Assembly: GCA_012295275.1 (NCBI GenBank)
Contig: CM022673.1
Location: 13,385,288-13,449,287, forward strand
Source: Chrysomallon squamiferum
Lineage: Eukaryota; Mollusca; Gastropoda; Neomphalida; Peltospiridae
Length of the DNA: 64,000 nt
Direction: 5' to 3'
Both the position numbers and the translations under genes were made by a program. Below, in pieces: positions 11,865 to 24,200 of this stretch (position 1 is the first letter of the stretch; each line of letters starts with the position of its first letter). The notes beneath the pieces were generated by a model. It was not told the DNA's origin, made no database searches, and saw only the letters and a program-made list of their open reading frames with translations.

Positions 11865-14800
11865 CACCTGTTATCGCAAATGATTATTTTTTTCTTTTAG
11901 AAATTCTTTATTTCCAATAACAATTTTGTTAAATTACAACAGAAATGTAGCCTCTGCTAATATTCTGTTTATCAAATGTTAATGACTATTCTTATGACAT
12001 GACTACTAAAATAAAATTCACAGGTTTTTCAGCATTTACAAAGTAAACAAATAAATAAATAAATAAATAAATGTTTCTCATTTCTTTTCTTTTTCCTGGA
12101 TATCTGGATTAGTCATTTTCAATCATATTTTTGTACTTCAAAGAATATCAAAGAACATCAAAGAATATCCAGAACAAAGACAATATTCAATTATTAAAAC
12201 TATTTCCATTTGTTTACCTGTTCAGCAGAAGCCATGCATGTTGGCAGGAGAGGGATAACAGGAAACATGTACTCCAGGGGGTAAAACATGGAGACAAATG
12301 CAATGACACTCATAGACAAGGCATTGTAGTCTCTTGACTGTAGCACAACCTGCAGTTGACAAAAATAGGAAATAAATACTGTAACAAAATGTATAAATAT
12401 AAATAGGCTTATTCATTCATTTTTAAGGAGATAACTGTAAATTCTTTATCATAAAAAAAAAAAAAATAATTTTTAATCTATGAAATATATAAAAAAGATA
12501 GCTTCCTTATATTCAGGTAATTATATTTATTTTAAATTATAATTAATTATAACAGAATAAAGGTAAATACTTTATATTCAATAAAGATAATATTAATTAT
12601 AAATGGTTAAATATAGTGTATAAATATAATAATAATAACTGTAATTGGTTAAGTACAAAAATGAAGTTTTTTCTATAAATAATAATACCAACTGGGTAAG
12701 TATAATATAAAATATGTTTCATTCTAAAACAATAACAACATCTGTATCTGGGCAATTATAAATTTAAAATACCTTCAGTAAAATATAATAACAGTTGCAA
12801 TTTGGCACATATAAAAATAAAATACCTTCTACAAAAGATAATAATAATTATAAAAATACAATACCTTATGTTCAAGAATGACAGCAGTTAAGACCTTGAG
12901 ACATGTGTCGACGCCGAGCAGCTCAAGAGGTAGATGAAGAGGAAAATCTATCAGTGTGAATCTCGTGTGATCGGGCAGAGCAAACAGCAGTGGGGGCTGG
13001 AGATCTTTAGGTAAGATGCTCACCTGAAAAATTGTGAAATGTATCAAAATGTGCAGGTGTAGTGCACATACTGTTCACCATTTTTGGTGTATTTATTGCC
13101 TATGTGCTTGTGTTTTTTTTATATGTGTTTGTGCAAGTGCCAGCATGTGCATACATGATGCACACGTGTAAGTGGTATGTTTACATGTTTATGTGTGTGT
13201 GCAATATGTAATGTTATAGATGCAGATGAGTGTGGAGCAATGTTTGCTTTAAGCCTCTCATTTTAATTTACAAATTATGGTGGTTTCAGCCACTGTATTT
13301 GTTTTTTTTGCATAAAGCATCAAATGTTCTGCTCATTGGTTTGTGAGGTAATGTGGGTTTGGAAGTGTATATGTCTAGATGTAAAAATAAGTATGTATGT
13401 ACGTGTATGCATCCACGACGTCCACAAATACAACACTACAAATTCTTAGATTACCACTACATTATTAACAAAACCAGATAAAGAAATGGATTTTTCCATT
13501 CTTGAGACACTTTTAACACTTCTGCCTGACTGAACAGAAATGCACTGTTACTATTTTCTCTCTCTTTTTAACACTTAGATAAGTTATCATTACCTCATTA
13601 GTCACATATAAAATTAACCATTTTTATTTCTGACATCAAAATTTATTTACAAAATTACATACTAAGATTTATTAATTTAAAACAAAATTAAATAATAATA
13701 TATATATATATGTTTGTATATGTATGTATGTATATGAATGTTGTATGTATGTATGTATGTATGTGTATATATTTGCATATATATATATATATATGTATGT
13801 ATAAAATTGCTAAGTGAAATATAATGTCAGCATTAACAGTTTGAATAACACATCACTAAGCTGTTCAGTCTGATAAAGCATAGCCTGTAAAAGCTCCAGA
13901 TGATAAATTCATTCCTCTGCCATATTAAGACATGATGTGTTAACATCGTAAGTCATTTGAAGGCATTATTCATATATTTTCAGTTACTGCTTGACAATTC
14001 TGAAAACAAAGATAAATTATATTCTTTGTAATTGGATTCAGAATTAAGAATCAATATTAAGCTGTCTGTTGTGTCCCTAAGGACAAATGATATTCTGTGT
14101 CAGAGAGAAAAAAAAAGAGTTTATTAACATTTTCTGAAGATTCTGCAGATTCTGCCTTTTAACAGGAGCATTCAGAATAAGTGCTGTCATACTGTGAATT
14201 TATTTAATAAATTTTGATAAATATAATTCATTTGTACCAGTATCTTTTAAGAATTCGTATCCAATATCTAAAATAATTCTTAACATCTGATACCAGTGTG
14301 ATTAATGGATATTCAATTTTTTTCTCCATACACAAACAAATTAATGCATTATTCTATAATAAATCTGTGACAATATTAACTGCAAAATAAATATTCTAAT
14401 TTGTTTTGTATCCAAACTTTATCATAAGCAAATTATTATTGTCTAATATATTTTGTATTTTCCACTATGATCAAATTATGCTGGCTATGTTTTATACTTT
14501 CTCATAATCTAATTATTCTTGCTGTTTTATAGTTTCACCAAATTATACTGACTATGTTTTATATTTCCACCATAATCAAATTATATCAATTCTGTTTTGT
14601 ATATTCTCAATTCCCAGTTATATCAGATGTTGTTTTACATTCAAACAAATCTTTCAATATATGACAAAACACATCACTTACGTAAACAATGTTATTTGTC
14701 ACAATGCCCAGATAAACAAGAATTTTATTTACAGCCATTATGTGTCAGAATATCCAGCAACAACTCCCTCCCATTTCTCACCCCCTGATTTTTATTATTA

Positions 14801-17800
14801 TAAACTGCTTCCTCCCTTGGGGTTGTGGTAACCAAACCGACCTAATTCATCAATGACTGGTTAATAACTGTGGTAGAGAAAAACAGTCTGGATATAGCCG
14901 AGAATGTAAAGCTAACAATCAATATCTGTGTGGGCACTGGAAAGAATCAATAGTGCTGTCATACATCACAGCTCTGTGATGTCAAAGTCTTCGTACAGTT
15001 AGCTAACAGGCAATCAACGGTCGTTAAGAATTTCTGGACATTCTTCTGACTAAAATACACAGCATTTCATCATTATTTTTGACCTTTACATCTGTTTCTT
15101 TTTCTGTAATAATGCGTCTCAGAATAATTTTTCTGAAAAATCAATATCTTTTGAGTTGAACATAATTCAGAAAGAACTGGCAACGAGTGGCAAACTAATT
15201 TTAAAATTATGTACCTTTTACTGAGGATTTTTTTGTTCTTTTTAAAAAACAAAACAAAAAACTTATAATTTTGTTAATTTATTGTTGTAATATATTTGAT
15301 ATATATGTAAATAAAAGTTCCTAATATTTAGACCAGTCTGGGGGAGGGCAGTTGGAAACATGAAGCTGCCTCAAAAATGCATTTTATTCTAATCCAATAC
15401 ATCCAACTAAAATTGTGTTTTTGACCTTTGTTAATAATAAAGCACTGATGCTTCCATTTTATCTTCATACTCAGGCAGTCTTGAATTAATATCTTATACA
15501 GAACTGATTTTATTTTTAAATAGTTGATTGATCAATTTTCTAACTCTTGCTTTTTTATTTTCATTATTACATACACACACACACACACATTTAATATTTA
15601 TTTCAAGAACTTCATTTGAATTAAAAAGTGGATTCATTGTCATTTCATTCTTATAGGAAAGTAAAATATAATACATAAACACACTTATATTATTCACAAC
15701 AACAATCTGTATTGTGATATTAATACAAGATGGAATAAAAACTGAAAATGGAAAAAAAAAAAAAAATTAAGTGTCTGCTTAATTATTATTTTTGTAATGC
15801 AGCATATGTTACAGATATAAAAACTTGGTATGGAGAACCTGAAAACATTTAATAAATACATCTCAGTAGTTAATGTAAGTAGACTAGTTTTATTTCTAAA
15901 TAATAATGAAAATGTAGGCATGTAATCAAGTACAGATCAAACAGTATTTATCAGCCACATACTGACTACATTATAGAATTTTTCTAAACTACATATTGGG
16001 AATTTAATATCAAATTGATTTACATGAAATAAACAATGCATGACATCTGCAAATGAAAGAAATAAAATTACCATCTGTGTCTGTGGGATTTCTGCTGTGT
16101 AATTCTGTTTGCCTGTGTGTATGTGTGTGTGTGTGCGTGTGCATTTCATTATTTATTTATTGTTTGACACACACATACACCTATATAGATATACAGTGCA
16201 AAATTAATGTTTTATTATTATTTAAATAAGTTATTCTTATGCAGCCAACAAACTGAATTTTCAAACTGTGAAACTTAGAAAATATACAGTTCAAATCATC
16301 CTACCCCTACCCAAAATTTTAGAAAAACACTTATAACATTAACAAGTTTCTAAGAATAAAGTGTAAAAGTCTTAAAAACATCTTTTATTCTAACCCCCAG
16401 GAATATTTTTGCCATAGATAATTAAAAACTGTGCAGCAATCTAAAGCACTGTTGACAACCCCAGGCATCTGCCAGTTTTAATTCTGAATTTGCTTCTAGT
16501 AAAATGATAATCTTCTTTTTAATGAATATCTAACACTACAACATTATTATTATTATTATTATTTTGTTTTAGCAATGATAATTATTGATGCAGATGACAG
16601 GTGGAACAGTGTAGTTTTAACGTACTGGAGAAAGAATATAAAGTTAATTTTTATCTTTGTATGTAAATGATAATGAGTAGTGACGTAACAATAATTATCA
16701 CAAACTTTTGCTATGCTTCACATAAAAGGTAATAATGTAAACAGTTGTTTGAATAACATAACATTATTTACTTAATCCACAATTTCTGAATAATTAAATA
16801 CAAACTGCCAAGATTAATCTTGTGAATATATATATAGTAAATTTCCTCTGGGAATTTTGAAACATTTTGTGCAAATATTGGCAAACTTTCATTAGATTAA
16901 TCTTTTTTATTTAAATGCAATCATTTTGATGGTCTGCTATAGTTCCTTTGTCAAGGCAGGTATACAGGCATTTAAAAATATATATAAAAACAAACAGATT
17001 TGTAATATCTATCACAAAAATGTACAACTCAGTTTTAATATAGCTGGCAAAAACAAATTATTCTTGACCATGTAATATCATAAGGTTTTACAAAATAAGA
17101 GATTATAAAGCAAATTAACCAAAATCATATTATCACACCAGAAATATAATACATTTTTATCTAGAAGTCACAAACATTAGGATATTTGTTTAACATGCTA
17201 TATTTAGATAATGTAACTGCTGAGTAATGATACCTTTGCACGCTGTGTATTAAAAACGTAATGTATATTGTAAATCGATATTTCTAAAACTTTTCTCACA
17301 GGTAAAATTTCTTCTCGTCTTTCCTCTGAGATTTTCAAATACTTAGGATATTTCAAATTTAACTGATAACTGAACATTGCCTGCTTTACAATGTATGCTG
17401 CTAACAAACTATACATAGTCATTGTGACTTTTTTCAAGTATTTTTCTCAAATGTTTTAAGGTCCTTGATATGTTTATTAATTAATTTTCATGATATGAGA
17501 TTATTTAAATTGATAAAATATGTTTTTATAATGTTATTAAAATTAAAATATTACTTCTAATTTCTAAAAATAATTTCTAAAAATTAAAATTTCTAAATAA
17601 ACAAATAAGTCTGATAATTTTGTCAGTGTAATAAAACAAGAAACAAAACTGAAAACAGTGTGTTGCTGTTGATTATCATAAAAATGATGTGAAAATGAAA
17701 ATTATTAAAGACTTGAGGAATAATCAGTATTTGTGTTGTTGTTTTTTGGTGTGTTTTTTTAAATCATTAATATATGTGGGTTTTCTTCTTTCAAGCAGTG

Positions 17801-19954
17801 CATTTACTTTTTAATTTGCATTTTTGTTCATTTTAATAAAACCTGAATTACTGGTTTCATTGGCACAGTATTTACAAATTAGAAAAGTAGTATTTAAATT
17901 TAGCAAATAAATAAATAAATAAAAGTACAAAAATGTAGTTAAAAATAAATTAAATGGCAGTTTTGATAGTTACACACACACAATAAACAGTCCTTCTTTA
18001 TATATAATAAAATTTTTGTTGCTGTTGTTTTTTTGTTTTTTGGAGGGGATGCAATGGGTTTTTTTAAATATTAATTTTATCAGTCTTTCCAAACAAATAT
18101 GTCTAAATGCAGCTATATTTAACAAGTTCTTTTTCACATTTACATATACTTCAATATTTTGCATTTTTCTTTTTGCTTTATGCATGGGGCAGCATTAGAT
18201 GGCCAAGATATTGCTGCAGAAATCATTAAAAGATATACCCAAGACATTAAAACTCTCAGATTTGTGATCCATTAAAATTACGTGTACCCACCATTTAACA
18301 AATACAAATGAGACTTTTGGAAGAAAAAAATAATAATTTAAAAACAAAATTAAACGTGGATGCAAACAATTTTGTACTCTTTTGGCAGTGTCAGCCACCA
18401 ACTAAATTTCAGCTGGACTGATATAACAATTGGAATGATGTGTGTAAATATTAATAATAAATTAATAAAGAAATAAACATTTAAAAATTAATAATTAAAA
18501 AAATAATTATTATTATTATTATAAAATGCACACTACATTAATATCATGCAGTGAATAGCAATGATATAACATTTCAATAAATTTAATTGCATATCAACAT
18601 TACTTTTGTTTTTTGCATGTGAGAAATATTCATTAGATGTTCCTGTGATGTTGTTTTAACAGCAGGTGATCATTGGCTAAGCATTCAATTATTTATAGCT
18701 TGGAGAACCATGGCTGCTAGCAGAATTCATCAGATCTGTCACTTTTTTACCACTTTCTTAATTAAGCAGGCAAGCAATAATTATGTAGAAATCAACAAAT
18801 ATTAATAAGAAATAACAAAATCACAAATACAGTCCTGTAATAAAAATGACATAGTGGAGAAAATAAAGATCCCAAGAATAATCGATATGTGCTGTTTAAT
18901 TAATTTTTCTTCTTTTCTACTTTTCTTATTTTTAGCTGTTTATTTTCACAAACTGTGTTTGATTTTAATTTTATATGTTCTTTTAGAATTGTTGGCACTG
19001 CATTTGCTGATAAATAAGCATTTAAATTAAAAAAAAAAAAAAAAATTATATTTCTTAAATTGTAAAAAAGCAAGAAAAATTCAGAATTGTTCAAACTGAA
19101 CAAAAAGTGATTATGTACACTTTTGAAATTTATATCAAGTAATAAAGAACAATATGTTTTTCCATTTTTTTAAATAATTATTTTAATTTTATTCTCATGA
19201 ATATTTGACCTTATATTTATGAGCAGCTGTATTTTATGAGTCTTTTATTTATTTATAATTTTTTTTCACTAATACATTTATTTCACACCTGAAATTTTCA
19301 TGTAATCAGTTATAAAACGGCACTGAACAGAAACCATTACATAAAAGTTTATTCTACCATGACAACATCTTTAAACTTTTGTACTCACTGTCTCTGTGAT
19401 TGTTCTATTGGTACTGTATTAAATGAGTTTAATTCATTCATTTCTTGGGAGGTTTTGTTGCTTTTGTTTTGGGGTTTTGGGGGTTGGGGGGGGTGATTAT
19501 AAATTTTTGTAGTTGTTGTTTTCTTTTTAAATAACTATTTTTATTTATTTTAAAGGAAAATAATTTTGGCTTTTTAAGAAGTCTTCATTATCAATTCAAA
19601 TACTAAATATGCTTTAATGTTTTAATTAATAGTAATTCTATTACCATTTTATAAAAATTCACCATGTAAGGAGATTTTTTTTTAAATGTATAATGTTATT
19701 ACTGTTAACTGGGAGAGACAGAATTATATAATTACCTCGACTCTGGTCTTAGTAGGCACTGGTACAGGAGCACTAAGAAGTCTCAGAATCCAAGTCTCAA
19801 TTTCTCTAACTTCATGCATAACAAGGGATGGAATGTTATCACTGCACTGGCCTGTCAACACACCCCATACTGTGTCTCTGAAATCAGTCATATTAACTTT
19901 AAATAATATTATCATCATTCACAGACTCTGAAATTATCTCCCTTAAATTACATT

Positions 19955-19999
<45 letters not shown>

Positions 20000-21153
20000 A
20001 AGAGAGAGATTAAAAAATATTTATAATTTTTTTTTTTTAACTACCTATGTTAATGATCTTTGAAAATATTAGTTAAGAAAAATACTTTCTAAAAATGAGG
20101 ATTAATTAACCACTAATTGCTACTGTTTAATACACAAATGTTGATTTTTTTAAACAACAAATTTAATAAAATCCATAGCAGAACACTTGTTTCATTATAT
20201 AAACTTCATAGAATTTTAGTTAAAGATTAAAAATAAATGAACTTTCAAATTAACCCAATGGATGTATAGGTTAGAATTATATAATTCTATTTTATATTTT
20301 TATAATACTGGCAGAAATTTTAATTTACTAATATTTGTAATTAATTTCAAAATTCAGTGAACAATTATAAAATAACATTAAAAAAATAATAATAATAGTA
20401 ATAAAAAAAAATAATAATAATTTTGTTAAACAAGAAATTATAAAGAACAGGTATTTACAAAATCTTGTTATATGTGGCCGTTAGGTTGGAGAAAGAAATA
20501 AAAATGTTGTGAGAAAAGCAGGTGTGTTCAACAGGTAAATGATTAATGTCGTACCTGCAAGTGGCTTTTGATCCTCCTATTCTTTTTGTACAGCTTCTGT
20601 CGTGGCAGGCTTCTATCAAACGACGCAAAACGAACAAGCACTCGCGAAAAGTGGAGAAGAAAGGGTGATGACTGATGATACACAAAGAAGTCAATGTATT
20701 ATTACGAACACGACCAGCAGTCCGAGATCTCGACTTAGTCCGTGGACTTTTAGGTTTTTCACATTCTCCATCACCCGAAACGAGGTTACACGAATTCAAG
20801 CGTTCAGATTTCTGCCAGTCTGATGAATAACTCTGTTTATCAAAAGGTCGGAAGAAGTTGACACAAATTCCGAATCGCGTGATTCCTGAATCTTTTTCTG
20901 TTAAAGTAAATACAAATGATGTTGTTTCTCTGAGGCTCATTCGCTTTGGACCCACACTGATGCATCCTTCTGGTTGGCAAAAGAAGACAACATCAGTTGG
21001 AAGAGGAAAATCCTTGTGGTCTTCCAGTGGATACCGCCGCAACAACTCAGGGGTTTGAGAAACATGGTTGTTGTGATTGGGATGACGACTCCCCGTGATG
21101 ACAATGTAGTCAAGCAGACGAGGGGAGAAGTATTTCTTTTGCATGTCACTCAT
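674..21153 (-). CDS. MADD: MADD / Rab3-GEF (DENN-domain guanine nucleotide exchange factor), 3' part outside window
   Basis: GEF for Rab3/Rab27 on secretory vesicles; the vertebrate protein also binds TNFR1 and kinesin KIF1. About 1,120 of an expected ~1,650 residues are here. Coding exons in transcript order: 20555-21153, 19736-19877, 12865-13023, 12218-12349, 11661-11774, 11475-11555, 10344-10514 (or 10159-10284), 8668-8826, 8025-8241, 7349-7459, 6046-6248, 5168-5235, 4534-4750, 4183-4297, 4048-4089 (cassette), 3689-3778, 3339-3447, 2967-3153, 2308-2504, 1828-1939, 674-814. Phases agree at every junction except within 2308-2504, which lacks one base. The start is the first ATG of the exon; PRLLDY and [14 protein letters not shown] follow as in human MADD. 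uDENN is in exon 1, cDENN in exons 3-5 ([34 protein letters not shown]), dDENN in exons 7-9. Downstream exons are Ser-rich and disordered, then GQGVSWL and [12 protein letters not shown] regions. The C-terminus lies left of base 1. Confidence 0.93.
815..1827. other. MADD intron, AT-rich
   Basis: Between exons 674-814 and 1828-1939. It holds A/T-rich low-complexity DNA (poly-A and ATATAT around 1130-1210). I see no further coding exon in it. Confidence 0.6.
2411..2415 (-). other. MADD: apparent 1-nt deletion in MADD exon (C5 run)
   Basis: The exon 2308-2504 is 197 bp, whereas flanking phases require 198. Upstream sequence reads in frame to [23 protein letters not shown] then continues in the next frame. 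The break falls on a run of five C on the plus strand where six are expected. The rest of the gene is intact, so a consensus error is more likely than a real null allele. Confidence 0.8.
3484..3640. repeat. A-rich AAAT/AAT low-complexity tract
   Basis: Runs of AAAT, AAAC and poly-A within a MADD intron between exons 3339-3447 and 3689-3778. Confidence 0.8.
4048..4089 (-). CDS. MADD: MADD 42-nt cassette exon
   Basis: A polypyrimidine tract and TTTAG acceptor precede 42 bp that end CCAG before GTGGGT. It enters and leaves in phase 1, exactly like its flanking exons, so skipping or inclusion preserves the frame. Included, it adds 14 residues ([14 protein letters not shown]) to the disordered linker after the DENN module. 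Mammalian MADD is known for many short alternative exons in this linker; homology to any specific one is not claimed. Confidence 0.6.
4461..4522. repeat. (TAATAC)n / (ACT)n / (AAT)n microsatellite
   Basis: Six-base units TAATAC grade into ACT and then AAT triplets, in the MADD intron just 3' (on the minus strand) of exon 4534-4750. Confidence 0.9.
5383..5404. repeat. (AC)n microsatellite
   Basis: About eleven AC dinucleotides in a MADD intron. Confidence 0.85.
5540..6060. repeat. degenerate tandem repeats, ~100-bp spacing
   Basis: The motif CATCATTAT and variants recurs near 5573, 5683, 5768, 5850 and 6010-6050, each followed by AT-rich sequence often containing ATTATTTTAA. CTATGACAAAGCAC (about 5560) and CTATGACTAAACAT (about 5760) suggest a shared ancestral unit. 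Divergence is high and limits are approximate. Confidence 0.4.
8448..8474. repeat. poly(A) tract
   Basis: Uninterrupted A run within a MADD intron. Confidence 0.9.
10159..10284 (-). CDS. MADD: MADD exon 7B, alternative paralogous exon
   Basis: 126 bp open frame, phase 0 to phase 0, with acceptor TCTAG and donor GTAGG. It encodes a proline/acidic start (INPPPEE, then six consecutive Asp from a GAT repeat) and ends [21 protein letters not shown]. The last 21 residues match the end of exon 7A at about 12 positions, and both end RVAM before the shared next exon (VRFFNS). It can replace exon 7A without changing frame; inclusion of both is also in frame but would require removing a 59-bp intron. 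A tandem exon duplication used alternatively is the best reading; transcript support is not visible here. Confidence 0.72.
10344..10514 (-). CDS. MADD: MADD exon 7A (canonical, dDENN start)
   Basis: 171 bp, phase 0 to phase 0. It begins [11 protein letters not shown] and ends [21 protein letters not shown], closely matching vertebrate MADD at the start of dDENN. Its donor (GTGAGT) lies only 59 bp from the acceptor of a second exon with a similar 3' end, so it is treated as one member of an alternative pair. Confidence 0.92.
11786..11862. repeat. (AT)n then (GT)22 microsatellite
   Basis: An AT run at about 11786-11804 is followed by TTTATT and an uninterrupted GT run at 11819-11862, in a MADD intron. 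The alternating purine-pyrimidine sequence could adopt Z-form. Confidence 0.92.
13690..13810. repeat. (GTAT)n / (TA)n microsatellite
   Basis: Alternating TA runs and GTAT/GTATAT units within the large MADD intron. Confidence 0.85.
14403..14650. repeat. degenerate ~38-bp minisatellite
   Basis: Six to seven diverged units each begin TTTTGTAT or TTTTATA and continue with a YTTTCNCCATAATCAAATTAT-like core, starting near 14403, 14449, 14489, 14525, 14557 and 14595. It lies in the large MADD intron. Confidence 0.55.
19957..19995. repeat. (AC)19 microsatellite
   Basis: Uninterrupted AC run followed by AGAGAG, in the MADD intron between exons 1 and 2. Confidence 0.92.
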
Positions 21154-21268
21154 GATTAGTGACTGCTGAGTGTGCTTATTATGTGTTGTCACAGCTAAAC
21201 AGTAACATCATCAGAAGTACTTAAAACTACCTCAAGCCATGCTGAACACTCCTTTGGACATGATGTTT
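21154..21268 (-). other. MADD: MADD 5' UTR part of first coding exon
   Basis: A pyrimidine-rich tract ending TTTTTCTGCAG precedes position 21268 on the minus strand, giving an acceptor for an upstream non-coding exon. Between it and the ATG at 21153 no in-frame ATG occurs. Confidence 0.6.
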
Positions 21269-24200
21269 CTGCAGAAAAAGAAAAATTAATAATAATAAAC
21301 ATGAAATTTAAAGGTGATTTTAATTATTGATTGATTGCTACCTATATAAAAAAAAAAAAAAAAAAATAGACTTCAGTAAACAGGCAGTTTAATAAAGCTC
21401 ACCCAGAAATTCTGTTTAGAAATATTTCACACTGATGTTTGTTAAAAGGACTTTATTGATTAACACCTACAATTATTCCTCCAAACCTAAATAAATAATT
21501 ACTTTAATGTAACACCCAATACAATTTTGAGCAGCTGTCATATAAAGTCTGAAGATCATTTACTGTAACACACTATCACCGTGGGTTTTTTTTTCATTTA
21601 AAACTGAGAAAATAATGTCAAAAATGTATCATTTTAGCATAATTCTTCCAAAAATACATACTTTGCAACATACTCAAGTACTAATACCTATTTGTGTGCC
21701 AACACAGTGGGGTGTTGTAGATAATAATGTTCATAGCTTGAACACATGAATACCACAGCTGTTAAAACAGAAAATCAATCATCAGTATGCTTAGGCATGC
21801 TTCCACTTTCTGTTTCACGTCATCATACTAAGTGTTGCTGTCGATAATTTCAGTACATGTAGATGAAACTTTAGAAGCAAATACAAATAAATCTAAGGTT
21901 AATAACTTCCATTGTGTCAGCTATAATGTTGTCTCTTTCTATGAAATTATTGTCAATTATTTATTTCTAAAAATCAACATTCTTCCACAGATCAACTATA
22001 ATCTAATTAAACTGAAAATTTTAAAAATAATTATTCAAAAGAGTTATTTTCCTGCATTAATTCTAATAAATAAAAATAAATTATAATTACGTCATAACAC
22101 ACATACACACAAATTATATATCAATAAATTACAACCATAATAATGATGATAATAATAATCTGCCTGTTCCTTAATTTGATTAAATCAGGATATAAATTTG
22201 ACTAGCTGGATTTTGTAATTAGTATCTCTAGCTTGCTTTCAAAATGGAAAACCAGGTTCCTGCCAGAAGACCATGTTGTCTAGTTTGTGCTGGTAATGGC
22301 AATCAGAATGGTCAATAATAGACTGATGAAGCAGATGCTCTGACCGTGATTGATTCCAGGTCATGGAGAAGTCAACACTTGATTGTAATACAGAGTAAAA
22401 ACTAGTGAGGACTGGTGCCACAATTGAAAGAGGTCCAACCATGACAATATTGTCCCAAAATCTGAGATTTTATATTCAAAACTTTATCCCTTTTGTCCTC
22501 AAAATCCATGTAAAGGCTACAACAACTGCATTCCCTTTATTATAAGCAGAATGAAAGCAATTATCCTAAGAAGTTACTATGCTACAAAATAAAAATTACA
22601 GTCATGAGCTGTTTGAGAACAACAACAGACAGCATTGTGCTACACCATTTTCTCATTTTTGTCCAGAATAATTGTAGAATGTCTTAATAACTATATCTGT
22701 GCACTGCTTCAGGTAAATAAAATCACTCAGTGGCCAATGTAAGTCAAGACTTGAATACAATACAGGTTAAAAAACCACACACTATTCTAGTGGCAATAAC
22801 TGAAAAACATCCAAGCACAACAATGAACTTCACAGCCTATACTATTTTCTCTCTTTTGTAATCAAAACTTAAAGAATAGCAAAAATAACTGTATTATCAC
22901 TTGAATGAAATCATAGTTTGATCTTAGCACAACAAGTGAACTTGGACCTTTTGTGCTTATAAATTACCAGGTACTGAAAAGAGGAGATCAAAATTACCTA
23001 GCCTTTGGATATAACTATATCAGCATTGATCAGACTGATTGCTATATTGTTTTACAAAAACATGCATACATACATACATACATACATACACACACAGACA
23101 CAAATATACACATATACAGATATTTGAATAACACTGCCATACCATTGTTACTATTTTGATGGTGAAGAAGCTTTCCTGTTAATTCACATTAATTTCTTAA
23201 ATTTCATAATTGATAATTATTAATAAATAAACAATTAATTTGGCATAAAATTGTTTGTTTTGCAGGCTTTTTAACACACCAAAACTAAAAAAAGGGAAGA
23301 AAAACAAAGATAAACAAAAATTACTATTTATTTAAAATTTAATAATAACTAATAATTTTCACACAGATGAATGAAAATCAAAATTCTATAACTTCACAAA
23401 TCAAATATCAACCTATTCCAAAGCTGATTTTCAAGAGTAATGAAAAAAACTGAGGCCAATTGCCAATAATCAATAACATGTGTTATCTGATATGCAACAA
23501 ATACATTTGCTGAGGAAACAGAATTATTTTCTGATACACATTTTAACATGATCCTACTATTAGGACAACCCTATTTTTTGTATCCCTTCACCTACATTAT
23601 TAAGAAAATCTATATTCTTATTATTAATTCAGAAGCTGGTAAAATTGCCAATTACTGAGCCATAAGCTATTTTATGGTACAATCAATACCGTTACTAATT
23701 ACTGATGACAGTACTCAAAATATGTCACAGCAAGGAATCAATACATCACTGGGAATTAATTAATAATACTCTACCTTAGATGAAGACCAAATGTAATCAA
23801 CACATAACTCAGTATGATTTTTTACATCTGCTCATTTCATTATTCTCATAATTTAAATAATATAAACACAAAGATGTTGTCTAATAAAAAAAAATTTAAT
23901 TTAAAAAAAGAGAAAGAATCATTGTGCATTAAAAATCACATAAATTTAGTGTTAAAAAATATAATTATAAAAATAATTAATGATTTTATAGTATACTGTT
24001 ACAAAATCAAAAACCTTGCATAAGTAAAACTTTTTTTGCATGTAAGTTAAAATAATATCTGTATGTCTTTGTTATAAAGAATATATTTCAAGAATAAATA
24101 TTATAATTTATTTTTTTATTTTATTACTTTATGCAAGCAGATGAGTAATAATTCCAAACTCTGAGAATCCTTTTATTACTTCAAAAATCAACTGTCAGCT

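Larger units (their letters stand above)
13024..19735. other. large MADD intron (6.7 kb)
   Basis: The gap between exons 12865-13023 and 19736-19877, the largest intron in the gene. It is AT-rich with GTAT repeats (13690-13810), a degenerate ~38-bp repeat (14403-14650) and two less AT-rich islands (14810-15050, 18600-18780). Open frames here are short and resemble nothing I recognise. Confidence 0.7.

Noticed and set aside
18016-19103. Several 60-68-codon open frames in the large MADD intron
   Set aside because: Low-complexity, Phe/Lys/Asn-rich translations typical of AT-rich non-coding DNA.
22239-22442. 67-codon minus-strand open frame in the MADD 5' intron
   Set aside because: Reads like an ordinary protein in composition but has no recognisable domain and no matching splice signals; more likely part of a diverged repeat.
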